A DNA stretch of 15,011 bases from Desulfurococcales archaeon ex4484_217_1 (GTDB lineage: Archaea > Thermoproteota > Thermoprotei_A > EX4484-217-1): positions 1 to 15,011 of the forward strand of contig NJED01000005.1 in NCBI GenBank assembly GCA_002254745.1, written 5' to 3'. A program made the translations under genes and the position numbers. The first letter of the stretch is position 1. Each line of letters starts with the position of its first letter. The notes under the pieces were generated by a model that was not told the DNA's origin, did not search any database, and was given only the letters and a program-made list of their open reading frames with translations. Positions 1 to 8,100 of this stretch are shown here, piece by piece.

Positions 1-426
1 TTAGAAGATAATGGGATAAGTAGGAAGAACGTGTTCATAACTAATGTTGTGAAATGCAGGCCTCCTGGAAATAGAGAACCTTATGATGATGAAATTGAGG
101 CTTGCCTACCATACCTAATTAAGCAAATAATATTGATAAAGCCTAAAATCATTGTTACCTTAGGTAGGGTTTCTACAAAAACCTTATGCTCGATTACTGG
201 TTTGCATTTTGCCAGCATGGCTAAAGTACATGGTAGTGTTAGAATAGCTTATTTAGATAACTTAGAAGTAAAACTTATTGCTACATATCATCCAGCGGCC
301 GCCCTCTATAACCCTAGGCTTAGAATTGTATTGGAAAAAGACTTTGAAATAATCGCTAAGGTTTATAGAGAAAAATTAAGGAGTAACAAAACATATACTC
401 TCCTCGATTTCTTCAGAAAGAGTTGA
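1..426 (+). CDS. Uracil-DNA glycosylase, family 4 (UDGa type), 3' part
   Basis: This is the C-terminal part of a base-excision repair enzyme that removes uracil from DNA. The frame is open from the first base of the window, so the true start lies upstream and the GTG at 31 is internal. The sequence NVVKCRPPGNR, followed about 20 residues later by EACLPYL, matches the part of family-4 UDGs that carries two of the four cysteines ligating the [4Fe-4S] cluster. The downstream segment PKIIVTLGR and the C-terminal motif ATYHPAAALYNP, containing the catalytic-pocket histidine, are also typical. The first two cluster cysteines and the uracil-binding motif near the N-terminus are outside the window. 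The TGA stop overlaps a possible TTG start of the next gene, which suggests cotranscription. The family assignment is firm; completeness of the gene cannot be judged. Confidence 0.93.
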   Translation, partial: LEDNGISRKNVFITNVVKCRPPGNREPYDDEIEACLPYLIKQIILIKPKIIVTLGRVSTKTLCSITGLHFASMAKVHGSVRIAYLDNLEVKLIATYHPAAALYNPRLRIVLEKDFEIIAKVYREKLRSNKTYTLLDFFRKS

Positions 427-431
427 AAAAC

Positions 432-1988
432 ATGGAGAAAGAATATATTCCAAGAAAACCTATTGACATACTGAAAATAGGGTACAAATATATTATACGT
501 AACCCAAAAATGATTATTCCATTTATGATTTATGAAGCAGGTTTTGTCGTTGGACAAGCCATATTCATCATATCCTTCCTCTCGTTGCTAAGCTATTTTA
601 AAGCCTTCAACTTAATACCTAAAATTGTAGAGGAATTATCCAGGAAGAATTATGAGTATTTACTCAACTCTGAAATTTTACATCCTATAATTGTAACATT
701 ATTTATTACAGCTTCAGCTTACATAATTGTTATCCTAATATTTGATAGCTTCGTTAAGGCAGGTCTCTTTCCGTACTTGAGAAAAATACTCATTGAGGGG
801 GATAGTAGCTTAAGAGTTTTTCTAGGTTACGCGTTCTATAGGTGGAAGCTGGTCTTGAAGACCAATATTTTAGCATACTCTATAATTATTTCTCCATTAT
901 TGCCTTCACTTATGCTCTTCTACTTTAGCACATCTAAGATTATTCCGACGTTAGGTATCGAGAATAGAATAGACGAACTAATGTTAGGTATTTCAGCATT
1001 AGCTTTTATAGGAGGATTAGCTTTAGCTCTTATTCTATATTTGCTCTTAATATTTGCACCAATAGCAGCAGCTATAGATGCTGATACCCCTATATTAAAT
1101 GTCTATAAAAGTATAAGAATTGCCAAAAGAGAAGTAGGTTCTGTTATTTTGTACTTTTGTGTATTATCATTAATAGCTATTGCTTCTGTTGCTATTGAAG
1201 GAATAGTTAAAATATTTTATGTTACCATAACTAGCTTATTTGCACTAATAATTAGCTTAGCTATAACACCTATAATAAACATGTTTCTTGTAGCAGTTTA
1301 CGAACATCACTTTAATGAGAGTTTTGCGCCAGTGAAAGCAGGAATAATGGAGTTAAGGGAAATAGTTAAAATAGCTAAGATTATGGCCGGTATAAATAGG
1401 TACCTGAGAAAGTTTATAATGTCAAAGGATGGTTTTTTAGCCTTAGTATTGACAATAATCCTTTTTACGTTAGGAATCATTTTAGGACTACTTACTGTAA
1501 GCCCAGATATAAGAGATATCATAATAAACTCTGGTATTATTGTTCCTGGAAGAATGAATCCGGAGTTTAAAATCTATAACAGAATCTTTTTAGGCCTGGA
1601 TATATTCTTTCATAACTGGAAAACTTCTTTAGCAACAGCCATGGCCGGTATTGCCTACTCGATACCTTCCGCTGTTGCTACATTATTTAATGGATATGTC
1701 ATAGGTATAGTATACGCGACCGTAGCTAATCCTATTAAAGCATCAGCTATAATAATACCTCATGGCATTATAGAGATCCCGGCCTTCTTAATAGCAAGCG
1801 CTGCCGGGTTAAGGCTTGGCTATATTATGTTTAAATATATTAGGGGGATAATATCGCTCAATGTACTAGAGGAGGAATTAACGAATACCGCCGTCTTGGT
1901 TGCTGCATTGGCTGTACTTTTCTTTATAGCTGGTGTAATTGAGGGAAACATTACACCTATTATTGCTGAACATTTAGGGTGGGTTTAA
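432..1988 (+). CDS. SpoIIM-family (DUF95) multi-pass membrane protein
   Basis: This integral membrane protein of about 518 residues has a C-terminal domain of the stage II sporulation protein M family. The diagnostic part is roughly residues 390-475: an FFHNWKTSL segment, then FNGYVIGIVYA, then IIPHGIIEIPAFLIASAAGLRLG. The PHGIxEIPA block is the family signature. The N-terminal 300 residues contain about six hydrophobic helices and resemble the uncharacterised membrane domains often fused to SpoIIM domains in archaea. Archaea do not sporulate, and the role of these proteins is unknown; a membrane remodelling or transport role is only inference. I chose ATG 432 because the upstream TTG (423) overlaps the UDG stop codon and neither has a strong Shine-Dalgarno sequence. 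The 3' end overlaps the convergent dipeptidase-phosphatase gene by 29 bases. Confidence 0.85.
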   Translation: MEKEYIPRKPIDILKIGYKYIIRNPKMIIPFMIYEAGFVVGQAIFIISFLSLLSYFKAFNLIPKIVEELSRKNYEYLLNSEILHPIIVTLFITASAYIIVILIFDSFVKAGLFPYLRKILIEGDSSLRVFLGYAFYRWKLVLKTNILAYSIIISPLLPSLMLFYFSTSKIIPTLGIENRIDELMLGISALAFIGGLALALILYLLLIFAPIAAAIDADTPILNVYKSIRIAKREVGSVILYFCVLSLIAIASVAIEGIVKIFYVTITSLFALIISLAITPIINMFLVAVYEHHFNESFAPVKAGIMELREIVKIAKIMAGINRYLRKFIMSKDGFLALVLTIILFTLGIILGLLTVSPDIRDIIINSGIIVPGRMNPEFKIYNRIFLGLDIFFHNWKTSLATAMAGIAYSIPSAVATLFNGYVIGIVYATVANPIKASAIIIPHGIIEIPAFLIASAAGLRLGYIMFKYIRGIISLNVLEEELTNTAVLVAALAVLFFIAGVIEGNITPIIAEHLGWV

Positions 1989-3735
1989 TATACCTTCTAG
2001 CTATTTTCCCTATGACTTTATATTCTTCATAGTATTTTCCACTATACGCTATTATTGAGTATATTTTTTCAACATCGAGAATAGATACGTCTGCTATGTT
2101 TCTATGTAAGCTTTCAACTTTACCATTTGATTCTAGAAGTATCAGTAGCGACGCTGCTACATCTACATTCCTAAGTTTTGATCTAAGATCAACAAATGCT
2201 GCAGCTATGTTCTTAGCCACATAGAGTATGTCCAGGCTCGCAGAACCTAAACTCCTAAGTTTAAATGGCCCAAATATTTTTTCTATTTCTTTAAAAACAT
2301 CGTATGATTCCTTATTCAAGTATCCTAGTATGAAAGGGTATTTACCGAAGTCTATTGATTTAAACTTATCATTATTTTCAAAAGCTCCTTTTCCTTTGAT
2401 CGCATAGTATACTTTATCTCTAAAAATTTCAGCAACAATGCCTACTCTAACATCGTAAAGTCTAGCATTTCTTGCGTATTTGGCTACGGCAATGCTTACT
2501 GAAGCATATGGTATTCCAGCTACATAATTGTTACTACCATCTAGCGGATCTGCTATCACTATGAACTCCGGTTTATCACATGTCCTAATTACTCCTCGTT
2601 CTTCGCTAACGTAGTGTATTTTAATGTGTTCTCTTAGGAACCCGTTGAGTATTCTTTCTTCAGCTTCTAAGTCTATCTTCCTAGTTACGTCTTCTTTACC
2701 GATAAAGTAGCTTGTATCGGTAACTACTACATCATCTTCTATTCTAATCCCTGCTAAGTTTTTAACGTAAACCCCTGGCTCTACTGTTACTACCATACCT
2801 TTTCTAAGTTTTGTGTCGCTTTCCCTCCTCAATGCTGGAGGTTCGTGTACATCTATTCCTATGCCGTGTCCTGTTCCATGAATAAAATATTTTTCGTAGC
2901 CGTATTCTTTAAGAACTTTCCTAGCTTCGTTATCAACATCAGCAGCCTTAATCCCAGGCTTAATGGCTTTTATAGCTGCTTTTTGTGCTTCTAGAACAGC
3001 TCGAAACATGTCCTTAATCTCCTCTCGTACCTTACCCACGCTTATAGTCCTAGTTAAATCGCTTACATAGCCTTTAAACGTAGCACCTAAGTCTACAATT
3101 ACTACTTCACTGTTTCGAATAATTTTATCAGATGTTACTGCATGAGGTAAAGCTGCGTGAGGTCCCGAAGCTACTATTGTTGTAAAGGGTGTTTCCTCGG
3201 AACCCATTATTTTCATGGTGTATTCTACTTTTGCTGCCACCTTAAGCTCACTTATGCCCTCCCCTACAATGTTTAGTGCTTCTTCAAGACCTTTCTCAGC
3301 TATTTCGACAGCTCTTTTTATTCTCTCTATTTCTTCATAATCTTTTATCATTCTGATATTTGCTATGTCTTCGGAAATGTCGATTACCTTTACATTGCTA
3401 ATCTTATTTCTTATTAAAACAACAATATGATGTGGAACATGTTTATAACATATTCCGATTTTTCTGCACATAGTATGTTCTATTTTTTCCACGAGCGCTT
3501 TCTTGTAGTTTTCATAATATTCTACATGAATTCTAGATTCCTCATTAGCTCTATCGTATTCCAATTTAGGAACAAATAATGTAGGTTCTTTATCTTTAGG
3601 TATTAGTAAGAATATTCCTTCGTAGCCTTTAAACCCTGAAATGTAAAATATATTTGAAGTATCAGTTAGGAGTAAACAATTAAGGTTTTTGCTAAACAGT
3701 ATGTCCCTTATCCTAGATAGTCTTTTAGCATACAC
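1960..3735 (-). CDS. Fusion: Xaa-Pro dipeptidase (M24) + IMPase/FBPase-like phosphatase
   Basis: One 591-residue ORF joins two enzymes. Residues 1-340 are a prolidase-type M24 metallopeptidase: a creatinase-like N-terminal domain, then the pita-bread fold with the five metal ligands D215 (VDLG), D226 (SDLTRT), H290 (GTGHGIG), E319 (VEPGVY) and E333 (RIEDD), plus H198 and H297. Residues from about 345 to 585 resemble the archaeal inositol monophosphatase/fructose-1,6-bisphosphatase family (MJ0109 type): SEERG at 377-381, DPLDGS at 396-401, and VDLRSKLRNVDVAAS with the metal-binding D525. Both catalytic sets look intact. At the join (residues 341-347) the peptidase lacks its usual last dozen or so residues and the phosphatase lacks its first 35-40, so the fusion is tighter than a simple loss of a stop codon. 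The GTG start is supported by GGTG eight bases upstream and a TATA-like element at 3773-3784. The domain calls are firm; whether the fusion is natural is not settled. Confidence 0.9.
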   Translation of the reverse strand: MYAKRLSRIRDILFSKNLNCLLLTDTSNIFYISGFKGYEGIFLLIPKDKEPTLFVPKLEYDRANEESRIHVEYYENYKKALVEKIEHTMCRKIGICYKHVPHHIVVLIRNKISNVKVIDISEDIANIRMIKDYEEIERIKRAVEIAEKGLEEALNIVGEGISELKVAAKVEYTMKIMGSEETPFTTIVASGPHAALPHAVTSDKIIRNSEVVIVDLGATFKGYVSDLTRTISVGKVREEIKDMFRAVLEAQKAAIKAIKPGIKAADVDNEARKVLKEYGYEKYFIHGTGHGIGIDVHEPPALRRESDTKLRKGMVVTVEPGVYVKNLAGIRIEDDVVVTDTSYFIGKEDVTRKIDLEAEERILNGFLREHIKIHYVSEERGVIRTCDKPEFIVIADPLDGSNNYVAGIPYASVSIAVAKYARNARLYDVRVGIVAEIFRDKVYYAIKGKGAFENNDKFKSIDFGKYPFILGYLNKESYDVFKEIEKIFGPFKLRSLGSASLDILYVAKNIAAAFVDLRSKLRNVDVAASLLILLESNGKVESLHRNIADVSILDVEKIYSIIAYSGKYYEEYKVIGKIARRYIKPTLNVQQ

Positions 3736-3772
3736 AGTATTAACACCTTGAACTTTAAGTACTCTTTTCGGG

Positions 3773-3784
3773 AAATAAATATTT
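3773..3784. promoter_or_regulatory. Shared bidirectional TATA-like element
   Basis: The 67-base gap between two divergent genes contains AAATAAATATTT, a near-palindromic TATA-like box. On the minus strand its centre lies about 45 bases from the GTG of the dipeptidase-phosphatase gene, giving a predicted short leader that contains the GGTG ribosome site. On the plus strand, initiation about 25 bases downstream of the centre would fall at the GTG of the small membrane protein (3803), implying a leaderless mRNA. This follows from archaeal promoter geometry and has not been shown experimentally. Confidence 0.45.
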
Positions 3785-3802
3785 GGTTTTAGGGTTTAAA
3801 AT

Positions 3803-4033
3803 GTGATTAAAGAATATTCTGACGCAAGATCCCGTATAGAGAAGTTAAGAAGGCTTTACTATTTACTACTCTTTCTCGTATTAGCTATTTCCTTGGCAAA
3901 CTTACTTCTAACTTTAGGGAAAATTGTAATTGAGTTTAAAAGTAGAACATCTATGTTGGATGCTCTATTTTTCTTATTTTGGCTGCTTATTTCTCTTCTC
4001 CTTGGCTACATTTTTCTGCATAAGAGACGTTAA
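3803..4033 (+). CDS. Small two-helix membrane protein, function unknown
   Basis: This 76-residue protein has a charged N-terminus (about 18 residues, rich in Arg, Lys and Glu), a hydrophobic helix at roughly residues 19-40, a short polar link, a second helix at roughly 52-71, and a basic C-terminus (HKRR). This suggests a hairpin with both ends on the cytoplasmic side. I do not recognise the family. The start is GTG; an overlapping ATG two bases earlier is in another frame and stops at once. The last 60 bases overlap the convergent HAD phosphatase gene. The plausible promoter geometry and clean membrane pattern support it as real, but its small size and the overlap keep confidence moderate. 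Confidence 0.55.
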   Translation: MIKEYSDARSRIEKLRRLYYLLLFLVLAISLANLLLTLGKIVIEFKSRTSMLDALFFLFWLLISLLLGYIFLHKRR

Positions 4034-4672
4034 TACCTTAGGTAATTCCCATATACCTTCTATTACGACATGGGCTCCATGTTTTTCTAGAAGTTTAGCA
4101 TCTTTTAGCCCTGTAAGTACAGCTACATTTGTTGTCCCGACAGCTCTACCTGCCTCCATATCCACCCAGTAGTCTCCTACAAAAACAACTTCGTTAGGCC
4201 TCACATTGTATTTTTCCACTATCTGACATAATAGACCTTTTCTTGAGAAAAGTATGTCTTCGTCTTCGGGTTTCTGTTGCTTTATTGTATAAACTTCATC
4301 AATATACTCTGCTATGCCGTATCTACGAAGTTCAGCCCATATTTCTTCCGGGTCAACCTCTCTACCAGTAGTGACTATTATTTTATAATTGTTCTCTCTT
4401 AACCATTTTAAGACATTCAATGCACCTTTCATTGGCTTGTCTTTTTCCGTAAATAGTGTACCATAGAGTGTTCTAAAGGTTCTCCAAAACCTCACTTTGT
4501 CCACGTTTTCGGGTATGATTTGGCTTAGCATGTCTTTTCTAAAGTAGTCTATAAAGTCTTTTCTTGAAATTTTCTTTAGCCCGAAAATCTCTCTAGTCCT
4601 ATTATATACTATGAAAAATCTTTCTAAAGTATCCACTAGTGTCATGTCAAGATCTAGTATGATTATTTTCAC
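3974..4672 (-). CDS. HAD-superfamily phosphatase (phosphoglycolate phosphatase-like)
   Basis: This 232-residue hydrolase shows all HAD motifs in order. Motif I is DLDMTLVDT, with nucleophile D7 and acid/base D9. Motif II is IVTTGR, with Thr at 101/102. A lysine near 131-134 (KQQKPED) serves as motif III. Motif IV is VGDYWVDMEAG, with D167 and D171. The helical insert at about residues 18-85 is the C1 cap of the HAD-IA group, so a small phosphorylated metabolite such as phosphoglycolate is a reasonable but unproven substrate. The frame is open further upstream to 4792, but those 40 residues precede the universal N-terminal strand and would run through the divergent promoter. The GTG at 4672, with GAGGT about 11 bases upstream, is the better start. 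The 3' end overlaps the small membrane protein gene. Confidence 0.88.
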   Translation of the reverse strand: MKIIILDLDMTLVDTLERFFIVYNRTREIFGLKKISRKDFIDYFRKDMLSQIIPENVDKVRFWRTFRTLYGTLFTEKDKPMKGALNVLKWLRENNYKIIVTTGREVDPEEIWAELRRYGIAEYIDEVYTIKQQKPEDEDILFSRKGLLCQIVEKYNVRPNEVVFVGDYWVDMEAGRAVGTTNVAVLTGLKDAKLLEKHGAHVVIEGIWELPKVLTSLMQKNVAKEKRNKQPK

Positions 4673-4690
4673 TAAACATCTAACCTCAGG

Positions 4691-4769
4691 CTTAAAGCTA
4701 AGTTCTAAATATTTTAAATCAGTATATAATGGTTTAGTAAATAGGAAAGCACTGAAGGGTTTAAAGCTA
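4691..4769. promoter_or_regulatory. Divergent promoter region with a 10-base direct repeat
   Basis: This gap serves the minus-strand HAD gene and the plus-strand 4770 gene. TATATAA at 4723-4729 is well placed for plus-strand initiation near 4752, about 18 bases before the ATG. The stretch ATTTTAAAT near 4711-4718 is suitably placed for the minus-strand gene. The decamer TTAAAGCTAA occurs at 4692-4701 and again at 4761-4770, the second copy ending on the first base of the start codon. It could be an operator pair or chance in AT-rich DNA. Confidence 0.4.
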
Positions 4770-5156
4770 ATGTCCAGTAAGAGAAAACCCATATTAGCAA
4801 GTGGTACTATAGTGTCAGACTATGAACCATTGTTTAAATACTGGGAGTTAGCTAAAAGCAGGAATAAGAAACTCGCGGAAAAAGCTACCTTAAGAAGCGA
4901 AGATTTCGACACTGTTCTTTCCTACGTATCTTCTAAAGGTGTTGTTGGATTAATTGATTTACTTAGTTACTTAGAAGAATACATGCTTAACAGAGTTGAT
5001 GGACAATTAGCAGTAAGAGCTTTAAAAGAAATATATGGTGTAATGTTTGAAGTGGAGGAAGCCAAACATAGAATAGCTAGAATACTTGCTGGGTGGCTTA
5101 TAGAGGCATGTAACTTATGGGGTACACTTAAACTTACAGGTAAATCTAAGAGGTAA
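4770..5156 (+). CDS. Conserved-looking hypothetical protein upstream of lhr
   Basis: This 128-residue soluble protein is basic at both ends and mostly alpha-helical by composition. I do not recognise the family and see no catalytic motif, metal-binding cluster or membrane segment. The ATG at 4770 is chosen because it follows a TATA box with normal spacing and an AGGG about 10 bases upstream. The frame stays open back to 4611, but that part is antisense to the start of the HAD gene. The gene ends 17 bases before lhr, with the AGGAG ribosome site of lhr in the gap, so the two are very probably cotranscribed. A partner role in nucleic-acid metabolism is only guilt by association. Confidence 0.7.
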   Translation: MSSKRKPILASGTIVSDYEPLFKYWELAKSRNKKLAEKATLRSEDFDTVLSYVSSKGVVGLIDLLSYLEEYMLNRVDGQLAVRALKEIYGVMFEVEEAKHRIARILAGWLIEACNLWGTLKLTGKSKR

Positions 5157-5173
5157 AGTTAGGAGTAAAGCTT

Positions 5174-8100
5174 ATGGTTAGTGAAATAACATTTGTTGAG
5201 AGAGAATATAGTGATGAAGAAGTATTTAGCCTGCTTAGACCATACATTGTAGAGTGGTTTAGGTCTAGATACGGTACTTTTACTCCTCCTCAAAGAAAAG
5301 CTATTCCAGAAATAAAGAGGGGGAATAATGTTTTAATTTCCTCACCTACGGGTACTGGTAAGACTTTAGCTGCTTTTCTTGGAATACTTGATGAACTTTT
5401 CTGTTTGGCTGAAAAAGGTAGGCTTGAAGATAAAATCTATGTTGTATACGTTAGTCCTTTAAGAGCTTTAAACAACGATATGAAAAGGAATCTTATTGGA
5501 CCTTTAGCAGAGATTGAAGAATATTCTGAAAAACTAGGCTATGGTCGTTTAAAAATTAGAGTAGCTGTCAGAACGAGTGATACTAGTCCTTACGAGAAAC
5601 AAAAGATGCTCAAGGAACCACCTCATATACTTATAACTACCCCTGAAAGTTTCGCTATAGCCTTAGTAGCTCCTAAGTTTAGAAAGCTACTTAAGGATGT
5701 TAAATGGATTATTGTTGACGAAATTCATGAACTCTGCAGCAGTAAACGTGGTGTTCATTTAAGCCTATCTATTGAAAGACTCGAACACTATGTTGGCAAA
5801 CCCCTTATAAGGATAGGGCTTAGTGCAACTATTGCTCCATTAATTGAAGTTGCTAAGTTCCTCGTAGGTTACGACTCTAGCGGCAGACCTAGGAAATGTA
5901 GAATAGTTGATGCTAGATTTGCAAAGCCAATAGACATTAAGGTTATTAGTCCCTTAAAAGACATAGTTTATGCTACGGCTGAGGAAATTAGTGAAGCAAT
6001 ATATTCTACATTGGTAAAGATTATAAGGAATCATAGAACAGCACTTGTATTTACCAATACTAGAAGCGCTACCGAGAGAGCCGTCTATAAGTTAAGAAAA
6101 ATCTTTAAAACCAATGGAATCTTAGATGCAGACCTAATTGAAGCACACCATAGTAGCTTAAGCAGAGACATTAGGCTAACTGTTGAAGAGAAATTAAAGA
6201 AAGGACTATTAAAAGCCGTTATATGTGTTTCCCCGGAATCTGAAGTATTAACAACAAATGGTTGGAGAAAAATTGTAAATATACGGAAGGAGAATAGCAT
6301 TTACTGCTTAGATTTTAAAGATCTAAAACTTAAACCATCATTATTTAGCGAAGTGTTAATAAGAGATTACAAGGGGAAAGGATATTTCATTGAAACATCT
6401 CTAGGCTACAACATTAAATGTACACCCGATCACAAGTTCTTAGTTCTAGAAGATAGTAATTTGCTTTGGAAAACTGCTGAAGAGCTAAAAATTGGAGACT
6501 ATGTTGCTATAGTAAGAAGAATCAATACTTATCTTGAGGATAAATGTGAGGAATTAAGTGTTCTCAGCTTCTTACCTGAAGACGCTTACCTAGAGTTAAA
6601 TAAGACGTTTTTAAGCAAGCTAAAAAGTAGAATTCTTGAGAAATATGGTAGCGTAAAAAATATAGCGTTAAAGGTAGGTTCAAGTTCAAGAACCCTAAAT
6701 GAGTATCTTAATGGAAAAATACCTTTTAAATATGGTGTCTTGAGAAGGGTACTTAATCTTTTAGATTATATAGAAATTACACTGAATGATATAATGTATA
6801 TTAGAGCTAATAAGCGGAAATATTTAATTAAGCCTTTTAAGTTTGATAGTGATTTCATGAGATTCCTAGGGTTCTGGATGGCTGAAGGGTCATGGTATAA
6901 TGGGGGGCTTAGTGTATTTTCTTCCGACCTTAAAATGCTTAGCAAATATAAAGACCTCGTAGTGAAAATATTTGGCATTAACCCTAAATTTACAAAAACT
7001 TCTTCAGGAATTTATGGTCTTATCATTCCATCAACCATATTGTTGAAGGTGTTTAGGAAAATAGTTAAAACAGCAAAACATAAATCAAAGAGTGAGGTAT
7101 TTCCGGGCTTTATTCATAAGGCATGTAGAGAGGCCATTGTTCAATTTTTATCGGGGTATTTTGATGGAGATGGTTATTTAGAAGTGAAAAATGGAAAGAT
7201 ATGCTCCGTAGGTTTTGTTACGTTCAATAGAAGCTATGCCGAAGACCTACATAAATTACTACTATGTATTGGGATAGTATCTTCCTTAAGAAGCAAAGTG
7301 TACAATAATATTTTTCGCAACAAAAATAGGACTATAAGAAAACAAGGTACGTGCTATACCATTGCTATTCTAGATGGCGAATATATAAGAAAGTTTAAAG
7401 AAATTATTGACCCCTGGAGAAATGACTTAAAAAATATCAAGAACTTTACAGAGGAGGGTTACTCAAATAGAGATGTTATTCCTAACATTTCGGCCTTGTT
7501 AAAGGAAATTAGAGAAAAACTTGGACTAAGCAAATACTTTATAAGAAAGGTGACAGAGTATAATCCGCATCGTGTAGAACAGGGCTTAAGAAATATTAGT
7601 AGGAGAAATTTGCTAAAACTTGTGAAGATATATAAGGAACAAGCATCGCTAAAGAAGCATAATGAGATACTACATAAAGTTATCTTTCTTGAAATGTTAG
7701 CATTAGGTGATGTATTTTTTGATAAGATAGTTAAGAAAAATGTAGTGAATTTAAGTAAAGTATGTAGCTTAGTAAATACCTCTATGGGAAATTACATAGT
7801 AAATGGTTTTATATGTAAAAACTGTTCAACAAGCCTTGAGCTTGGAATCGATATTGGATATATTGATGTCGTTGTTCTACTTAGCAGTCCTAAGAGCGTA
7901 AGTAGGCTACTTCAGAGAGTAGGTAGGTCAGGACATAAATTACGCAATTTGAGCAAGGGTTTCCTAATCGTTGTCGATAGAGACGACCTTGTGGAATGTA
8001 CAGTTTTAGCTAAAGCTGCTTTAGAGAGAAAAATAGATAACGTTAAAGTACCTAAGAATGCACTTGATGTTCTTGCTCAGCATATCGTGGGAATGGCGCT

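Noticed and set aside
3930..4172. 80-codon plus-strand ORF
   Set aside because: It is a frame shadow over the small membrane protein and the HAD gene, with low-complexity Ser/Thr-rich composition and no ribosome site.
4611..4769. N-terminal extension of the 128-residue protein by 53 residues (start at 4611)
   Set aside because: It would be antisense to the start of the HAD gene, and it lies upstream of the well-placed TATA box at 4723-4729.
4673..4792. N-terminal extension of the HAD phosphatase by 40 residues (start at 4792)
   Set aside because: The HAD fold starts at the VKIIILDLD strand; the extension crosses the divergent promoter and the start of the opposite gene, and GTG 4672 has a reasonable ribosome site.
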